Below, one piece after another: positions 10,149 through 18,688 of a stretch of 64,000 nucleotides of DNA. The stretch lies in NCBI RefSeq assembly GCF_013425525.1, contig NZ_JACCKA010000094.1:72435-136434 (forward strand). The letters run 5' to 3'. This stretch comes from Luteimonas salinisoli. Lineage in GTDB: Bacteria > Pseudomonadota > Gammaproteobacteria > Xanthomonadales > Xanthomonadaceae. How positions within the stretch are numbered: position 1 is the first letter of the stretch; each line of letters opens with the position of its first letter. Under the pieces are notes generated by a model. That model did no database searches. It saw only the letters and a program-made list of their open reading frames with translations, and had not been told where the DNA came from. The position numbers were made by a program, and so were the translations under genes.

Positions 10149-11519
10149 ATGCGCGCCCTCGCGGCCGCGCCGCGCCGGAGTCGCGCCTTGCGTCACGGCA
10201 TCCATCATCCCGCCAGGCTGATCCCGCTCGGTTTCCTGGGCCTGATCGCGCTCGGCACCGTGCTGCTGATGCTGCCGGCCGCGCGCGCCGGAGCGGGCTC
10301 GGCGCCGCTGCTCACCGCGTTGTTCACTTCGACGTCCGCGGTCTGCGTGACCGGGTTGATCGTCGAGGACACGCCCTTGTACTGGTCGCTGTTCGGCCAG
10401 TGGGTGATCCTGGGACTGTTCCAGGCCGGCGGCTTCGGCATCATGACCGGCGCCACCCTGCTCGGCCTGCTGGTGGCCGGGCGGCTCGGCCTGCAGACCC
10501 GACTGGCGGCACAGGCCGAGACCCGCAGCCTGCAGCTGGGCGACGTCGGCGAGGTGCTGCGCATGGTGATCCTGGTGACGGTGACGGTCGAGGCGCTGGC
10601 CACGGCCGCGCTGGCCTTGCGCCTGCACTTCGCCTACGGCCAGCCGTGGGGCACGGCGCTCTGGGAGGGGTTCTTCCACGCCGTGTCGGCGTTCAACAAT
10701 GCCGGCTTCTCCACCCGCAGCGACAGCCTGAGCGGTTGGGCGTCCGATGCCTTGATAGTCGTGCCCATCACCCTCGCGGTTCTGCTGGGCGGGCTCGGGT
10801 TCCCGGTCCTCAACGAACTGCGGCGCAGACCGACCGCCTTCCGCCAATGGTCGGTGCATACGCGCCTCACCCTGCTCGGCAGCGCCATCCTGATCGGCGG
10901 CGGCGCGCTGCTGATCGGCGCCTACGAATGGAACAACCCCGCGACCCTGGGCGCGTTGGACACCGGATCGCGCACCCTCGGCGCCATGTTCCACTCGGTG
11001 GCCGCGCGGACGGCGGGGTTCAACACGATGGACGTGGGTTCGATGCACCTGGAGACGCAGGCCGTCAACTGGGCGCTGATGTTCATCGGTGGCGGCAGCG
11101 CGGGCACGGCAGGCGGCATCAAGATCACGACCTTCATGCTGCTGGGCTACGCGGTATGGGCCGAGGTGCGCGGCAGCGGGGACACCGTGGTAGCGAGGCG
11201 GCGGATCCCGCACCAGGCGCTGCGCCTGGCCCTGGCGGTGGTGCTGATGGCGCTGACGGTGCTGGCGTTCGGCACCCTGGCGCTGCTGAGCGTGACCGAT
11301 CTCGAGGTGCACGACGCGATCTTCGAGGCGATTTCGGCCTCGGCCACCGTCGGCCTGTCGACCGGCGTGACCGGCGAGCTGCCGCCGGCGGGTCAGGGTA
11401 TCCTGATCGCGCTGATGTTCGTCGGCCGCGTCGGGTCGGTGACCCTGGTCACGGCGCTGGCGCTGCGACGGCACCAGCAGGTCTTTCGCTATCCCGAGGA
11501 GCGCCCGATCGTTGGCTAG
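10149..11519 (+). CDS. ktrB: TrkH/KtrB-family potassium uptake channel subunit
   Basis: This is an inner-membrane K+ channel-like subunit of the Ktr/Trk superfamily. The 456-residue product has the four-fold M1–P–M2 plan with pore loops near [25 protein letters not shown] and [10 protein letters not shown], each carrying the conserved Gly. The length is nearer to KtrB than to E. coli TrkH. The ATG at 10149 was chosen; a TTG at 10188 is an alternative that begins closer to the first helix. The stop overlaps the start of the ktrA-like gene by 8 bases, so the two are coupled. The Ktr rather than Trk assignment rests on length and partner size. Confidence 0.88.
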   Translation: MRALAAAPRRSRALRHGIHHPARLIPLGFLGLIALGTVLLMLPAARAGAGSAPLLTALFTSTSAVCVTGLIVEDTPLYWSLFGQWVILGLFQAGGFGIMTGATLLGLLVAGRLGLQTRLAAQAETRSLQLGDVGEVLRMVILVTVTVEALATAALALRLHFAYGQPWGTALWEGFFHAVSAFNNAGFSTRSDSLSGWASDALIVVPITLAVLLGGLGFPVLNELRRRPTAFRQWSVHTRLTLLGSAILIGGGALLIGAYEWNNPATLGALDTGSRTLGAMFHSVAARTAGFNTMDVGSMHLETQAVNWALMFIGGGSAGTAGGIKITTFMLLGYAVWAEVRGSGDTVVARRRIPHQALRLALAVVLMALTVLAFGTLALLSVTDLEVHDAIFEAISASATVGLSTGVTGELPPAGQGILIALMFVGRVGSVTLVTALALRRHQQVFRYPEERPIVG

Positions 11520-12189
11520 GACACCGCACTCCGGCGACCACACCGGCAGCGTCGCCGTCATCGGCCTCGGGCGCTTCGGCGGCGCCGTGGCGTCGTCGCT
11601 GCTGCATCTGGGGCACGAAGTGCTCGGCATCGACGAGAACCCGGACATCGTGCAGCGCTGGTCCGACCGCCTGACCCATGTGGTCCAGGCCGACAGCACC
11701 AGCACCGAGGCGCTGCGGCAGCTCGGACTGCGCGATTTCGGCCGCGCGGTGGTGGGCATCGGCAGCGATATCGAGGCCAGCGTGCTGACCGTGCTGGCGC
11801 TCGAGGAACTGGGCGTGGCCGACATCTGGGCCAAGGCCACCAGCACCAAGCACGGGCGCATCCTCGAACGGACCGGCGCCCACCATGTCGTCTACCCGGA
11901 AGCGGCCATGGGCGAAAGGGTCGCGCACCTGGTGACCGGCCGGATGATCGACTTCATCGAGTTCGACGACGGTTTCGCGATCGCCAAGACGCTGGCCCCG
12001 CGGGAGGCCGTGGACAAGACCCTGAGCGAATCGGCGTTGCGCACGCGCCACGGCATCACCATCGTCGGCCTCAAGCGGGGCCGCAACGACTTCACCTATG
12101 CCCGCGCCGACACCATCGTGGAGGACGGCGACATCCTGATCGTGTCCGGGGCCACGCCGCTGGTGGAGAAATTCGCGGCGTTGGTTTGA
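11512..12189 (+). CDS. ktrA: KtrA/TrkA-type potassium channel regulatory subunit
   Basis: This cytoplasmic ring-forming subunit gates the KtrB channel in response to nucleotides. The 225-residue product has an N-terminal RCK/TrkA_N Rossmann domain with [11 protein letters not shown] and the acidic residue of GIDEN. A C-terminal TrkA_C domain follows (about 140-225). The start is a TTG at 11512 inside the end of ktrB. No better start exists before the Rossmann motif. A single-RCK length matches KtrA rather than the double-length E. coli TrkA. Confidence 0.88.
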   Translation: MARTPHSGDHTGSVAVIGLGRFGGAVASSLLHLGHEVLGIDENPDIVQRWSDRLTHVVQADSTSTEALRQLGLRDFGRAVVGIGSDIEASVLTVLALEELGVADIWAKATSTKHGRILERTGAHHVVYPEAAMGERVAHLVTGRMIDFIEFDDGFAIAKTLAPREAVDKTLSESALRTRHGITIVGLKRGRNDFTYARADTIVEDGDILIVSGATPLVEKFAALV

Positions 12190-12202
12190 AGATCACGGCG
12201 CC

Positions 12203-14113
12203 TCAGATCTCCACCTGGGTCCCCAGCTCCACCAGCCGGTTGCCGGGGATACGGAAGAACCCCGAGGCCGGCGCCGCATTGCGGTGCATCAGCGCGAACA
12301 GCCGCTCGCGCCAGACCGGCATGCCGCGGCGGGCGGCCGCGATCACGGTCTCGCGGCTGGTGAAATAGGTGGTGTCCATCGGATCGAAACAGATCGCGCC
12401 CTCGATGTCGCCGCTGCCCATCAGCGCGAGCGGCACGTCCGGAGTCTCCATGAATCCGAAGCGGATCAGCACCCGGTGGAACCCGTCGCCGATTTCCTCG
12501 ATCTTGAGCCGCTTGTGCGAGTAGGGCACGCTCAGCGTCTCGACGGTGAGGAACACGTTGCGCTCGTGCAGCACCTTGTTGTGCTTGAGATTGTGCATCA
12601 GCGCGTGCGGCACCACGCCCTTGTCCGCGGTCAGGAAGATCGCCGTTCCCGGAACGCGGGTGGGCGGCGCGAGCATCAGCCCCGGCAGGAAGGTATCCAG
12701 GCGGATGCCCTCTTTCTGCATTTCCTCGCGCAGGACCTGGCGCCCGCGGCGCCAGGTGCGCAACAGGGTGAACAGGGTGATGCCAAGCACCACCGGGAAC
12801 CAGCCGCCCTGCAGCACCTTGGCGACATTGGCCGTGACGAAGGCGACATCGACCACCAGGAACAACGCGCACATCGGCAGCACCCAGCGACGCCAGCGCG
12901 GCCACAGCGCGCGCGCGACGATCGCCAGCAGCACGGTGTCGATCAGCATCGTCATCGATACCGACACGCCGTAGGCCGTAGCCAGCGCCGAGGAGCTGCG
13001 GAAACCGAGCACCAGCGCGATCACCACCACCATCATCGACCAGTTGATCGCGGGGATGTAGATCTGCCCGATGGTCTCCCGCGAGGTATGCAGGATCTTC
13101 ATGCGCGGGATGTAGCCCAGCTGCATCGCCTGCCGCGCCACCGAGAAGCCGCCGGTGATCACCGCCTGCGAGGCGATCACCGTCGCCGCCGTGGCCAATA
13201 CCAGCATCGGGATGCGGCCCCAGTCCGGCACACCGAGATAGAACGGATTACGGATCGCCGCCGGATCCTCGAGCACCAGCGCCCCCTGGCCGAGATAGCT
13301 CAACATCAGCGAAGGCAGCACGAAAAAATACCAGGCGTAGCGGATCGGCTTGGCGCCGAAGTGGCCCATGTCGGTATAGATGGCCTCGCCGCCGGTGACC
13401 GCCAGGATCACCGCGCCGAGGATGAAGATGCCGCCCCAGGTGTGATTGGCGAAGAACTGCGCCGCCCACCAGGGATTGACCGCCCGCAGCACCTCGGGCT
13501 CGTGCAGGATGTTGACAACGCCCAGCACCGCGATCGTCAGGAACCAGATCGCTGTGACCGGCCCGAACACGCGCCCGACCACTGCGGTGCCGTAGCGCTG
13601 GGTGGCGAACAAGCTGACCAGCACCAGCAGCGAGACCGGCACGATCCAATCGTGCAGCTGCGGCGCGATCACCTCGAGGCCTTCGACCGCCGAGAGCACC
13701 GAGATCGCCGGGGTGATCACCCCGTCGCCGAAGAACAGCGAGGCGCCGAAGATGCCGAAGATGCCCACCAGATAGGCCGATCTGCCCCCTTTCGGCAGCG
13801 AGCGCTGGGCCAGGGCCATCAGCGCCATGATCCCGCCCTCGCCGTCGTTGTCGGCGCGCAGGATGATGGTGACGTACTTGGTGGTCACCACCAGCATCAG
13901 CGACCAGAAGATCATCGACAGCACGCCGAGCACGGTGTCGTGGTCGGCGACCAGGCCGTAGTGCGGCGCGAACGCCTCGCGGATGGTGTACAGCGGGCTG
14001 GTGCCGATGTCGCCGAAGACGACGCCGATCGCGCCGACGGCCAGACCGAACAACCCGATACTGCCGTGGCCGTGCGGCTGATTGCGCACGGAACTGCTAC
14101 TGGAACTGGACAT
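12203..14113 (-). CDS. kup: Kup-family potassium transporter
   Basis: Kup is a proton-coupled K+ importer of the inner membrane. The 636-residue product has about twelve membrane helices in the first 430 residues and a soluble C-terminal domain. Conserved segments include [26 protein letters not shown] and [20 protein letters not shown] Ser-rich N-terminus precedes the first helix. It ends 13 bases from the convergent ktrA gene and starts 27 bases after ruvA on the same strand. A kup gene next to ruvA fits the arrangement recalled for related genera. Confidence 0.95.
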   Translation of the reverse strand: MSSSSSSSVRNQPHGHGSIGLFGLAVGAIGVVFGDIGTSPLYTIREAFAPHYGLVADHDTVLGVLSMIFWSLMLVVTTKYVTIILRADNDGEGGIMALMALAQRSLPKGGRSAYLVGIFGIFGASLFFGDGVITPAISVLSAVEGLEVIAPQLHDWIVPVSLLVLVSLFATQRYGTAVVGRVFGPVTAIWFLTIAVLGVVNILHEPEVLRAVNPWWAAQFFANHTWGGIFILGAVILAVTGGEAIYTDMGHFGAKPIRYAWYFFVLPSLMLSYLGQGALVLEDPAAIRNPFYLGVPDWGRIPMLVLATAATVIASQAVITGGFSVARQAMQLGYIPRMKILHTSRETIGQIYIPAINWSMMVVVIALVLGFRSSSALATAYGVSVSMTMLIDTVLLAIVARALWPRWRRWVLPMCALFLVVDVAFVTANVAKVLQGGWFPVVLGITLFTLLRTWRRGRQVLREEMQKEGIRLDTFLPGLMLAPPTRVPGTAIFLTADKGVVPHALMHNLKHNKVLHERNVFLTVETLSVPYSHKRLKIEEIGDGFHRVLIRFGFMETPDVPLALMGSGDIEGAICFDPMDTTYFTSRETVIAAARRGMPVWRERLFALMHRNAAPASGFFRIPGNRLVELGTQVEI

Positions 14114-14140
14114 TGCGGCCGTGGCGACAGGTGGGGGCTG

Positions 14141-14731
14141 TCAGCGAAGCGCGGACTTTAACGCTTTTCGGATGATGATTTCAGCGCTGTCGCCGTCCGC
14201 GGCCGCGGATTTGGCCATTTTCTGCGCCTCGGCTGGCTTGTAGCCGAGCTGCTGCAGGGCGATCGTCGCCTCCGACAGCGGATCGGAGGCGATTGTCCCG
14301 GTGGACATCGCGCCGCCGGCGCCGGCCAGGTCGGCGGCGCGGTCGCGCAGTTCCACCACCATGCGTTCGGCGGTCTTCTTGCCGATCCCCGGCACCCGCG
14401 TCAGCGCGGTCACGTCGCCGGCCTGCACCAGCCGCGCGAACTCGTCCACCGATACGCCGGACAGCACCGCCAGCGCGATCTTCGCGCCGATCCCGCTGAC
14501 CCGCTGGACGTCGCGGAAAAGGCGCCGCTCGGATTCGTGCAGGAAGCCGTACAGCGACACCGAATCCTCCTTCTGCGCGTAGTGGGTGTACAGCGACACC
14601 TCGCTGCCGGGCTGCGGCAGGTCGTAGAAGGTGCTCATCGGCGCCTCGAGCTCGTAGCCGACGCCGTGCACGTCGACGACCAGCCAGGGCGGCTGCTTGT
14701 GGATCAGGGTGCCGCGCAGACGTCCGATCAT
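14141..14731 (-). CDS. ruvA: Holliday junction DNA helicase subunit RuvA
   Basis: RuvA binds four-way junctions and loads RuvB. The 196-residue product has the OB-fold N-terminus (MIGRLRGTL). Two helix-hairpin-helix motifs follow ([13 protein letters not shown] and [13 protein letters not shown]), with the acidic-pin region between domains. The flexible C-terminal domain (about 145-196) that contacts RuvB comes last. It lies 145 bases after ruvC, and that spacer is filled by an inverted pair of GGGAAT arrays. Confidence 0.96.
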   Translation of the reverse strand: MIGRLRGTLIHKQPPWLVVDVHGVGYELEAPMSTFYDLPQPGSEVSLYTHYAQKEDSVSLYGFLHESERRLFRDVQRVSGIGAKIALAVLSGVSVDEFARLVQAGDVTALTRVPGIGKKTAERMVVELRDRAADLAGAGGAMSTGTIASDPLSEATIALQQLGYKPAEAQKMAKSAAADGDSAEIIIRKALKSALR

Positions 14732-14750
14732 GGGTGGACCCTCCGGGTCC

Positions 14751-14780
14751 GGGAATGGGGAGTCGGGAATGGGGAATCGG
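14751..14780 (+). repeat. GGGAAT(C/G) short tandem array, copy C
   Basis: Four units (one variant GGGAGTC) lie just upstream of the ruvA start. They are inverted relative to copy D at 14848-14876. The pair encloses 67 bases and could fold as a hairpin in the ruvC–ruvA mRNA. Confidence 0.75.
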
Positions 14781-14847
14781 AAAAGCGGTTCGCGTTCCCC
14801 GCACCTCGATGCACGGCTGTCCTGGCCGCTCGGCCTTCTGCATTTGC

Positions 14848-14876
14848 CATTCCCGACTCCCGATTCCCGATTCCCG
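14848..14876 (-). repeat. GGGAAT(C/G) short tandem array, copy D (inverted to C)
   Basis: Units in ATTCCC orientation end exactly one base before the ruvC stop triplet (14877-14879 on the plus strand). The ruvC coding end is therefore flush with the repeat. Confidence 0.75.
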
Positions 14877-15395
14877 TCACTTGCGCCCCCAGGCTTCGCG
14901 CGCGCTCACGCCCAGTCGTCCGGCGCTGGCGCGCACGTGCGCATGGGTGATCGCGGCGGCCAGCGCGTCGGCGGCGTCGGCCTGCAGTTTGCCCTGCAGG
15001 TTCAGCAGGATCCCGACCATGTGCTGGATCTGCGCCTTGTCGGCGCCGCCGCGGCCGACCACCGCCAGCTTGATCTCCTTGGCGGCGTACTCGTGCACCG
15101 GCAGGTCGCGCATCACCACCGCGCAGATCGCCGCGCCGCGGGCGTGGCCGAGCTTGAGCGCGGAATCGGGATTCTTCGCCATGAACACCTGCTCGATGGA
15201 GACCTCGTCCGGCCGGTAGCGGTCGAGCAGCTCGCCCAGGCCGTCGAGCAGCAGCCGCAGCCGCCCCGGGAAGTCCTTCGCCGCCAGCAGCTGCACCGGC
15301 GCATGGAAGACATGCGTGGCGCGGCCGCCGGCATCGACGTCGATGATCCCCACGCCGGTACGCTGCGAGCCCGGGTCGATGCCCATGATCCGCAC
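14877..15395 (-). CDS. ruvC: crossover junction endodeoxyribonuclease RuvC
   Basis: RuvC is the dimeric resolvase that cuts Holliday junctions with Mg2+. A GTG at 15395 gives 172 residues and the family N-terminus [13 protein letters not shown], holding the first catalytic Asp. The other acidic residues lie in SIEQVF and in the [11 protein letters not shown] stretch near residues 141-151. The open frame extends another 33 codons upstream, but those residues are not family-like. An ATG three codons later would remove the first beta strand. Confidence 0.94.
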   Translation of the reverse strand: MRIMGIDPGSQRTGVGIIDVDAGGRATHVFHAPVQLLAAKDFPGRLRLLLDGLGELLDRYRPDEVSIEQVFMAKNPDSALKLGHARGAAICAVVMRDLPVHEYAAKEIKLAVVGRGGADKAQIQHMVGILLNLQGKLQADAADALAAAITHAHVRASAGRLGVSAREAWGRK

Positions 15396-15544
15396 CGAAG
15401 CGCCGGAGCAAACGTCCGGGGACTGCCGCGATTGGAAAGTTCCGGGTGGGGGGGCGTGCATCACGCGGCGTCGACCAGCGGTGGTGACGGACACCCGTGG
15501 GTCGGTTCGGCGAACCCGGCATCGGACGCGGGCTCCCGCTTCTG

Positions 15545-15573
15545 CGATTCCCGATTCCCGATTCCCGATTCCC
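15545..15573 (-). repeat. GGGAAT(C/G) short tandem array, copy E
   Basis: Four units in ATTCCC orientation lie 5 bases beyond the yebC stop, in the yebC–ruvC spacer. No inverted partner was seen nearby, unlike A/B and C/D. Confidence 0.75.
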
Positions 15574-15578
15574 TACCC

Positions 15579-16319
15579 TCACGCATACGCATCCTCGCCG
15601 AGCTCGGCGTTCGAGTACACGTCCTGCACGTCGTCCAGGTCCTCCAGCCAGTCCAGCAGCCTGGCCACCTGCTGCGCGGTCTCGCCCTCCACCGACACAT
15701 CGTTGTCGGCGCGCCAGGTCACCTCGGCCCGGTCGGCGCCCAACCCGGCGGCGGCCATCGCGTCGCGCACCATCTCGAACGCGTCCGGTATGGTGAGCAC
15801 GTCGATCGCGCCGTCCTCCGGATAGACCACCACGTCGTCGGCGCCCGCCTCGATCGCGGCCTCGGTCACCCGCTCCTCGTCGGCGCCGGGGGCGAAGCTC
15901 AGCACCCCGAGCTTGCGGAACATGAAGGCCACCGACCCGTCGGTGCCGAGGTTGCCGCCGAACTTGCTGAAGGCGTGGCGCACGTCGGCGACGGTGCGCA
16001 CCTTGTTGTCGGTGAGGCAGTCGACGAGCACCGCCACCCCGCCCGGGGCATAGCCCTCGTAGCGGATCTCCTCGTAGCTCACGCCCTCCAGCTCCCCGGT
16101 GGCCTTCTTGATCGCGCGCTCGACCACGTCCTTGGTCATGTTGGCGCCGAGCGCCTTGTCGATCGCCGTGCGCAGGCGCGGATTGCCCGCCGGGTCACCG
16201 CCGCCGCTGCGCGCAGCCACCGAGATCTCGCGGATCAGCTTGGTGAAGACCTTGCCCCGCTTGGCGTCCTGGGCGTTCTTGCGGTGCTGGATGTTGGCCC
16301 ACTTGGAATGACCTGCCAT
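15579..16319 (-). CDS. yebC: YebC/PmpR-family protein
   Basis: YebC-family proteins are known as DNA-binding regulators and, for some members, as translation factors that help ribosomes through proline stretches. The ATG at 16319 gives 246 residues with the hallmark N-terminus [18 protein letters not shown]. The [20 protein letters not shown] segment is also diagnostic. The frame is open far upstream, but the signature fixes the start. In related genomes yebC is next to aspS; here about 47 kb of other genes lie between. Confidence 0.96.
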   Translation of the reverse strand: MAGHSKWANIQHRKNAQDAKRGKVFTKLIREISVAARSGGGDPAGNPRLRTAIDKALGANMTKDVVERAIKKATGELEGVSYEEIRYEGYAPGGVAVLVDCLTDNKVRTVADVRHAFSKFGGNLGTDGSVAFMFRKLGVLSFAPGADEERVTEAAIEAGADDVVVYPEDGAIDVLTIPDAFEMVRDAMAAAGLGADRAEVTWRADNDVSVEGETAQQVARLLDWLEDLDDVQDVYSNAELGEDAYA

Positions 16320-16490
16320 GCGCGAATCGTCTAGCCGGGAACCGGCGCAGATTATAGGCGTTCCGGCCCGGCGCCCGGGCCCTGCCGGCGCGGCGCCGCT
16401 ACTTTCGACACTGGTTGCCATGCCCGCCGACCGCCATTCTCGGCCGTTCCCACCTCTTATCCGTGGGCGATGCCGCCCGGAGCGAAGCCG

Positions 16491-17492
16491 ATGACCGCTA
16501 TTTCTTTTCGTCCCACAGGGCCGCGCCTGCCGCGCGCCATCCTCGCCTGCTGCCTGCTGCTGGCCGCCGGCAAGGGCTTCGCCGGCGAGCTGTTCGCCCC
16601 GGGCGTCGTCTCCGGCCCGTTCAACGAGACCTCGGCGGCATTCACGCCGGAAGGCGATACGGTCTACTTCACGCGCGGGGACTTCGCCTCCAGCCAGACC
16701 ACCATCCTCTCCGCCAGGCGGCTGCGGGACGGCTACGGCGAGGTCCGCGTGGCCCCGTTCTCCGGCATGTGGAAGGATTCCGAGCCGCACGTGTCCCCGG
16801 ACGGGAAACGCCTGTTCTTCGTCTCCAACCGCCCGGCCACCGACGGGGGCGCCAGCCTGACCGCGACCATGAACGGCCAGACGTTTCCCGGCGCCAACAT
16901 CTGGTACGTCGACAGGAACGACGCCGGCTGGGGGGAACCGGTGCGGATCGACGCCGAGCTCAACCGGGTGCCGATGGTCTTCAATCCCTCGGTCGCCGCC
17001 AACGGCAATCTGTACTTCTCCGCGCACCGCGAGGACGCCGGCCGGGCCTACCAGATCTACATGGCGCCGTGGACCGGCGACGGATACGGCGCGCCGCAGC
17101 GGCTCGAGATCGGTGTCGGGCTCGAGGGCAACCACATGGATCCGGCGATCGACCCCCGCGAACGCTTCCTGTTGTTCGCCGGCAACGAAGGCGATTCGCT
17201 CGGCTCGGCGGACATCTATATCGTCTTTCGCGACGACGACGGCGGCTGGGGAGCCCCGATCCATCTCGGACCCGAGATCAACACCCGCTATCTCGAGAAT
17301 GCGCCGGCCATCGGGCGCGATTTCGGCGAGATCTTCGTCACCAGCATGCGCCCCGCACCCGCGACGTATCCCACGCCCCGCCGCGACCTGGCCGGACTGC
17401 AGCGCAGCCTCGAGGATCCTCTGAACGGCTCGCGCAATCTCTGGCGCTTCGACATCTCCGGCCTGCTGCGCGAGCACGGCATCGGCAGCTGA
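16491..17492 (+). CDS. exported PD40 (TolB-like) beta-propeller protein
   Basis: This is probably a periplasmic protein of unknown role. The ATG at 16491 has GGAG about 8 bases upstream and gives 333 residues. A signal peptide with the hydrophobic core [11 protein letters not shown] ends near FAGE. The body is a six-blade-like series of PD40 repeats: [46 protein letters not shown] and [15 protein letters not shown]. No catalytic motif was recognised. It is the first gene of the block on this side, 171 bases from the divergent yebC. Confidence 0.8.
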   Translation: MTAISFRPTGPRLPRAILACCLLLAAGKGFAGELFAPGVVSGPFNETSAAFTPEGDTVYFTRGDFASSQTTILSARRLRDGYGEVRVAPFSGMWKDSEPHVSPDGKRLFFVSNRPATDGGASLTATMNGQTFPGANIWYVDRNDAGWGEPVRIDAELNRVPMVFNPSVAANGNLYFSAHREDAGRAYQIYMAPWTGDGYGAPQRLEIGVGLEGNHMDPAIDPRERFLLFAGNEGDSLGSADIYIVFRDDDGGWGAPIHLGPEINTRYLENAPAIGRDFGEIFVTSMRPAPATYPTPRRDLAGLQRSLEDPLNGSRNLWRFDISGLLREHGIGS

Positions 17493-17519
17493 GCGCGGGC
17501 AGCACCGCGCGAGGCGGGC

Positions 17520-18170
17520 CTAGGCCCGGAACCGGCCCTCGCGCAGGAAGGCCGCGGTCTGCCCGACAGCCGGGCGCGAGAACAGCAGGCCGCTGTGGCT
17601 GGCGTCGACGACGACGTGGTCGGCCAGGGCCGGGAGCCGGGTCTCGGCCACCGCCACCGTGCCGTCGTGGGGACCGTCGAACCGCGCCAGCAGCGCGCCG
17701 AGCCCGCGCGGCACCCGGCCGGCGATCATCCCGACCTCGACCTGCGCCGGCCACGTCGCGCAGCCGCGGCGCAGGATCGCGCCGCTGCGGCCCATGTAGA
17801 GCGCGGTCAACGCACGGCGCGACAGCGCCGAGGCCGCGCCGCTGCCGCAGACCGGCGCCCCCAGGCACACCACCCGCCGCACCGGCAGGCCGGGAATGGT
17901 GGCCAGCGCATCCAGCGCCAGCATCCCGCCAAGGCTGTGCCCGACCAGATGCGCCGGCGGCCCGGCGCGCAGGCACGCGGCCAGGCGGGCGGCGGCGGCC
18001 TCCGGGCGGCCGACGATGCTGCGGTAGCCGAAGATCGCGGGCGCGTAGCCAAGCTCGCTCAGGCGCCGCGCGAACCAGAGCATCGCCGCGCCCGGCATCC
18101 ACAGGCCGTGGAGCAGGATCACCCGCTCCCGGCCTTCGCGGCCGGGCCGGCTGGCTGGTTGGTGCGGCAC
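17520..18170 (-). CDS. alpha/beta hydrolase (lipase-like)
   Basis: This is probably a serine esterase or lipase of the alpha/beta-hydrolase fold. A GTG at 18170 has AGGAGG 8 bases upstream, which decides the start and gives 216 residues. The oxyanion HGLW motif is in VILLHGLWM. The nucleophile elbow is GHSLGG. A likely catalytic His is in DASHSGLL near the C-terminus, preceded by DGTV, where a catalytic Asp is usual. No signal peptide is present, so it is probably cytoplasmic. Substrate is unknown. Confidence 0.85.
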   Translation of the reverse strand: MPHQPASRPGREGRERVILLHGLWMPGAAMLWFARRLSELGYAPAIFGYRSIVGRPEAAAARLAACLRAGPPAHLVGHSLGGMLALDALATIPGLPVRRVVCLGAPVCGSGAASALSRRALTALYMGRSGAILRRGCATWPAQVEVGMIAGRVPRGLGALLARFDGPHDGTVAVAETRLPALADHVVVDASHSGLLFSRPAVGQTAAFLREGRFRA

Positions 18171-18240
18171 GCGGACGTCCTCCTGTCGGGTTGCCGGCGA
18201 AAACGAAAGGGGCGGCCTGCGGCCGCCCCGGTGCGCCACT

Positions 18241-18477
18241 TCAGTGGCAAGGATAGATGACCATGGCGCGCGGCGGCCCGGCGTCGCCCCAGGTCGCGAT
18301 ATAGCCATCGCACTCGATGCGGCCGCCGCCGATGGCGTTGCCGTTGCTATCGTACTTGGTCCATTCGGCCCATTCCTGGCCGAGGATCGGGTAGCGCGCC
18401 AACGCGGTCCCGGCCACGAACAGCACGGCGGCGGTGACGGCGAGCGCGAGCAGGGTCCTGCGGATGCGGGTTGTCAT
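18241..18477 (-). CDS. small exported protein, DUF6289-like
   Basis: The 78-residue product has a signal peptide ending near ALARY and a mature part of about 50 residues with two Cys (ECDG and the C-terminal YPCH), a likely disulphide. AAGGAGA sits 9 bases before the ATG at 18477. The pattern YD…G…GGGRIECDG…WG…PC resembles small secreted DUF6289 proteins of this bacterial family. That match is from memory, not a search. Function is unknown. It ends 70 bases upstream of the hydrolase on the same strand. Confidence 0.7.
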   Translation of the reverse strand: MTTRIRRTLLALAVTAAVLFVAGTALARYPILGQEWAEWTKYDSNGNAIGGGRIECDGYIATWGDAGPPRAMVIYPCH

Positions 18478-18583
18478 GACGTCTTCTCCTTGTCGGCGGA
18501 TCCCCCGCGACAGGCTAGCGCGGCGCGGCGGCCGCGCGGACGCATGAATAGCGACGCGGTTCAAGCTTTGCGCTTCCGGCAAC

Positions 18584-18603
18584 CCTAGCCCGTATGGACT
18601 AGG
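18584..18603. promoter_or_regulatory. CCTAG-centred dyad upstream of vgrG (possible operator or promoter part)
   Basis: A 20-base element carries CCTAG and CTAGG as perfect inverted ends, about 85 bases before the vgrG start and 107 bases from the divergent small gene. CTAG is rare in this sequence, and related CCTAG elements occur ahead of other T6SS units. No function can be assigned by eye. Confidence 0.3.
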
Positions 18604-18688
18604 CCATCTCGACGATGGGAACCCGGACACGTCCCGCGCACGATATCCGGCGACGCGACTCGCGCCGCGCACCGCCCCGATCATCGAG

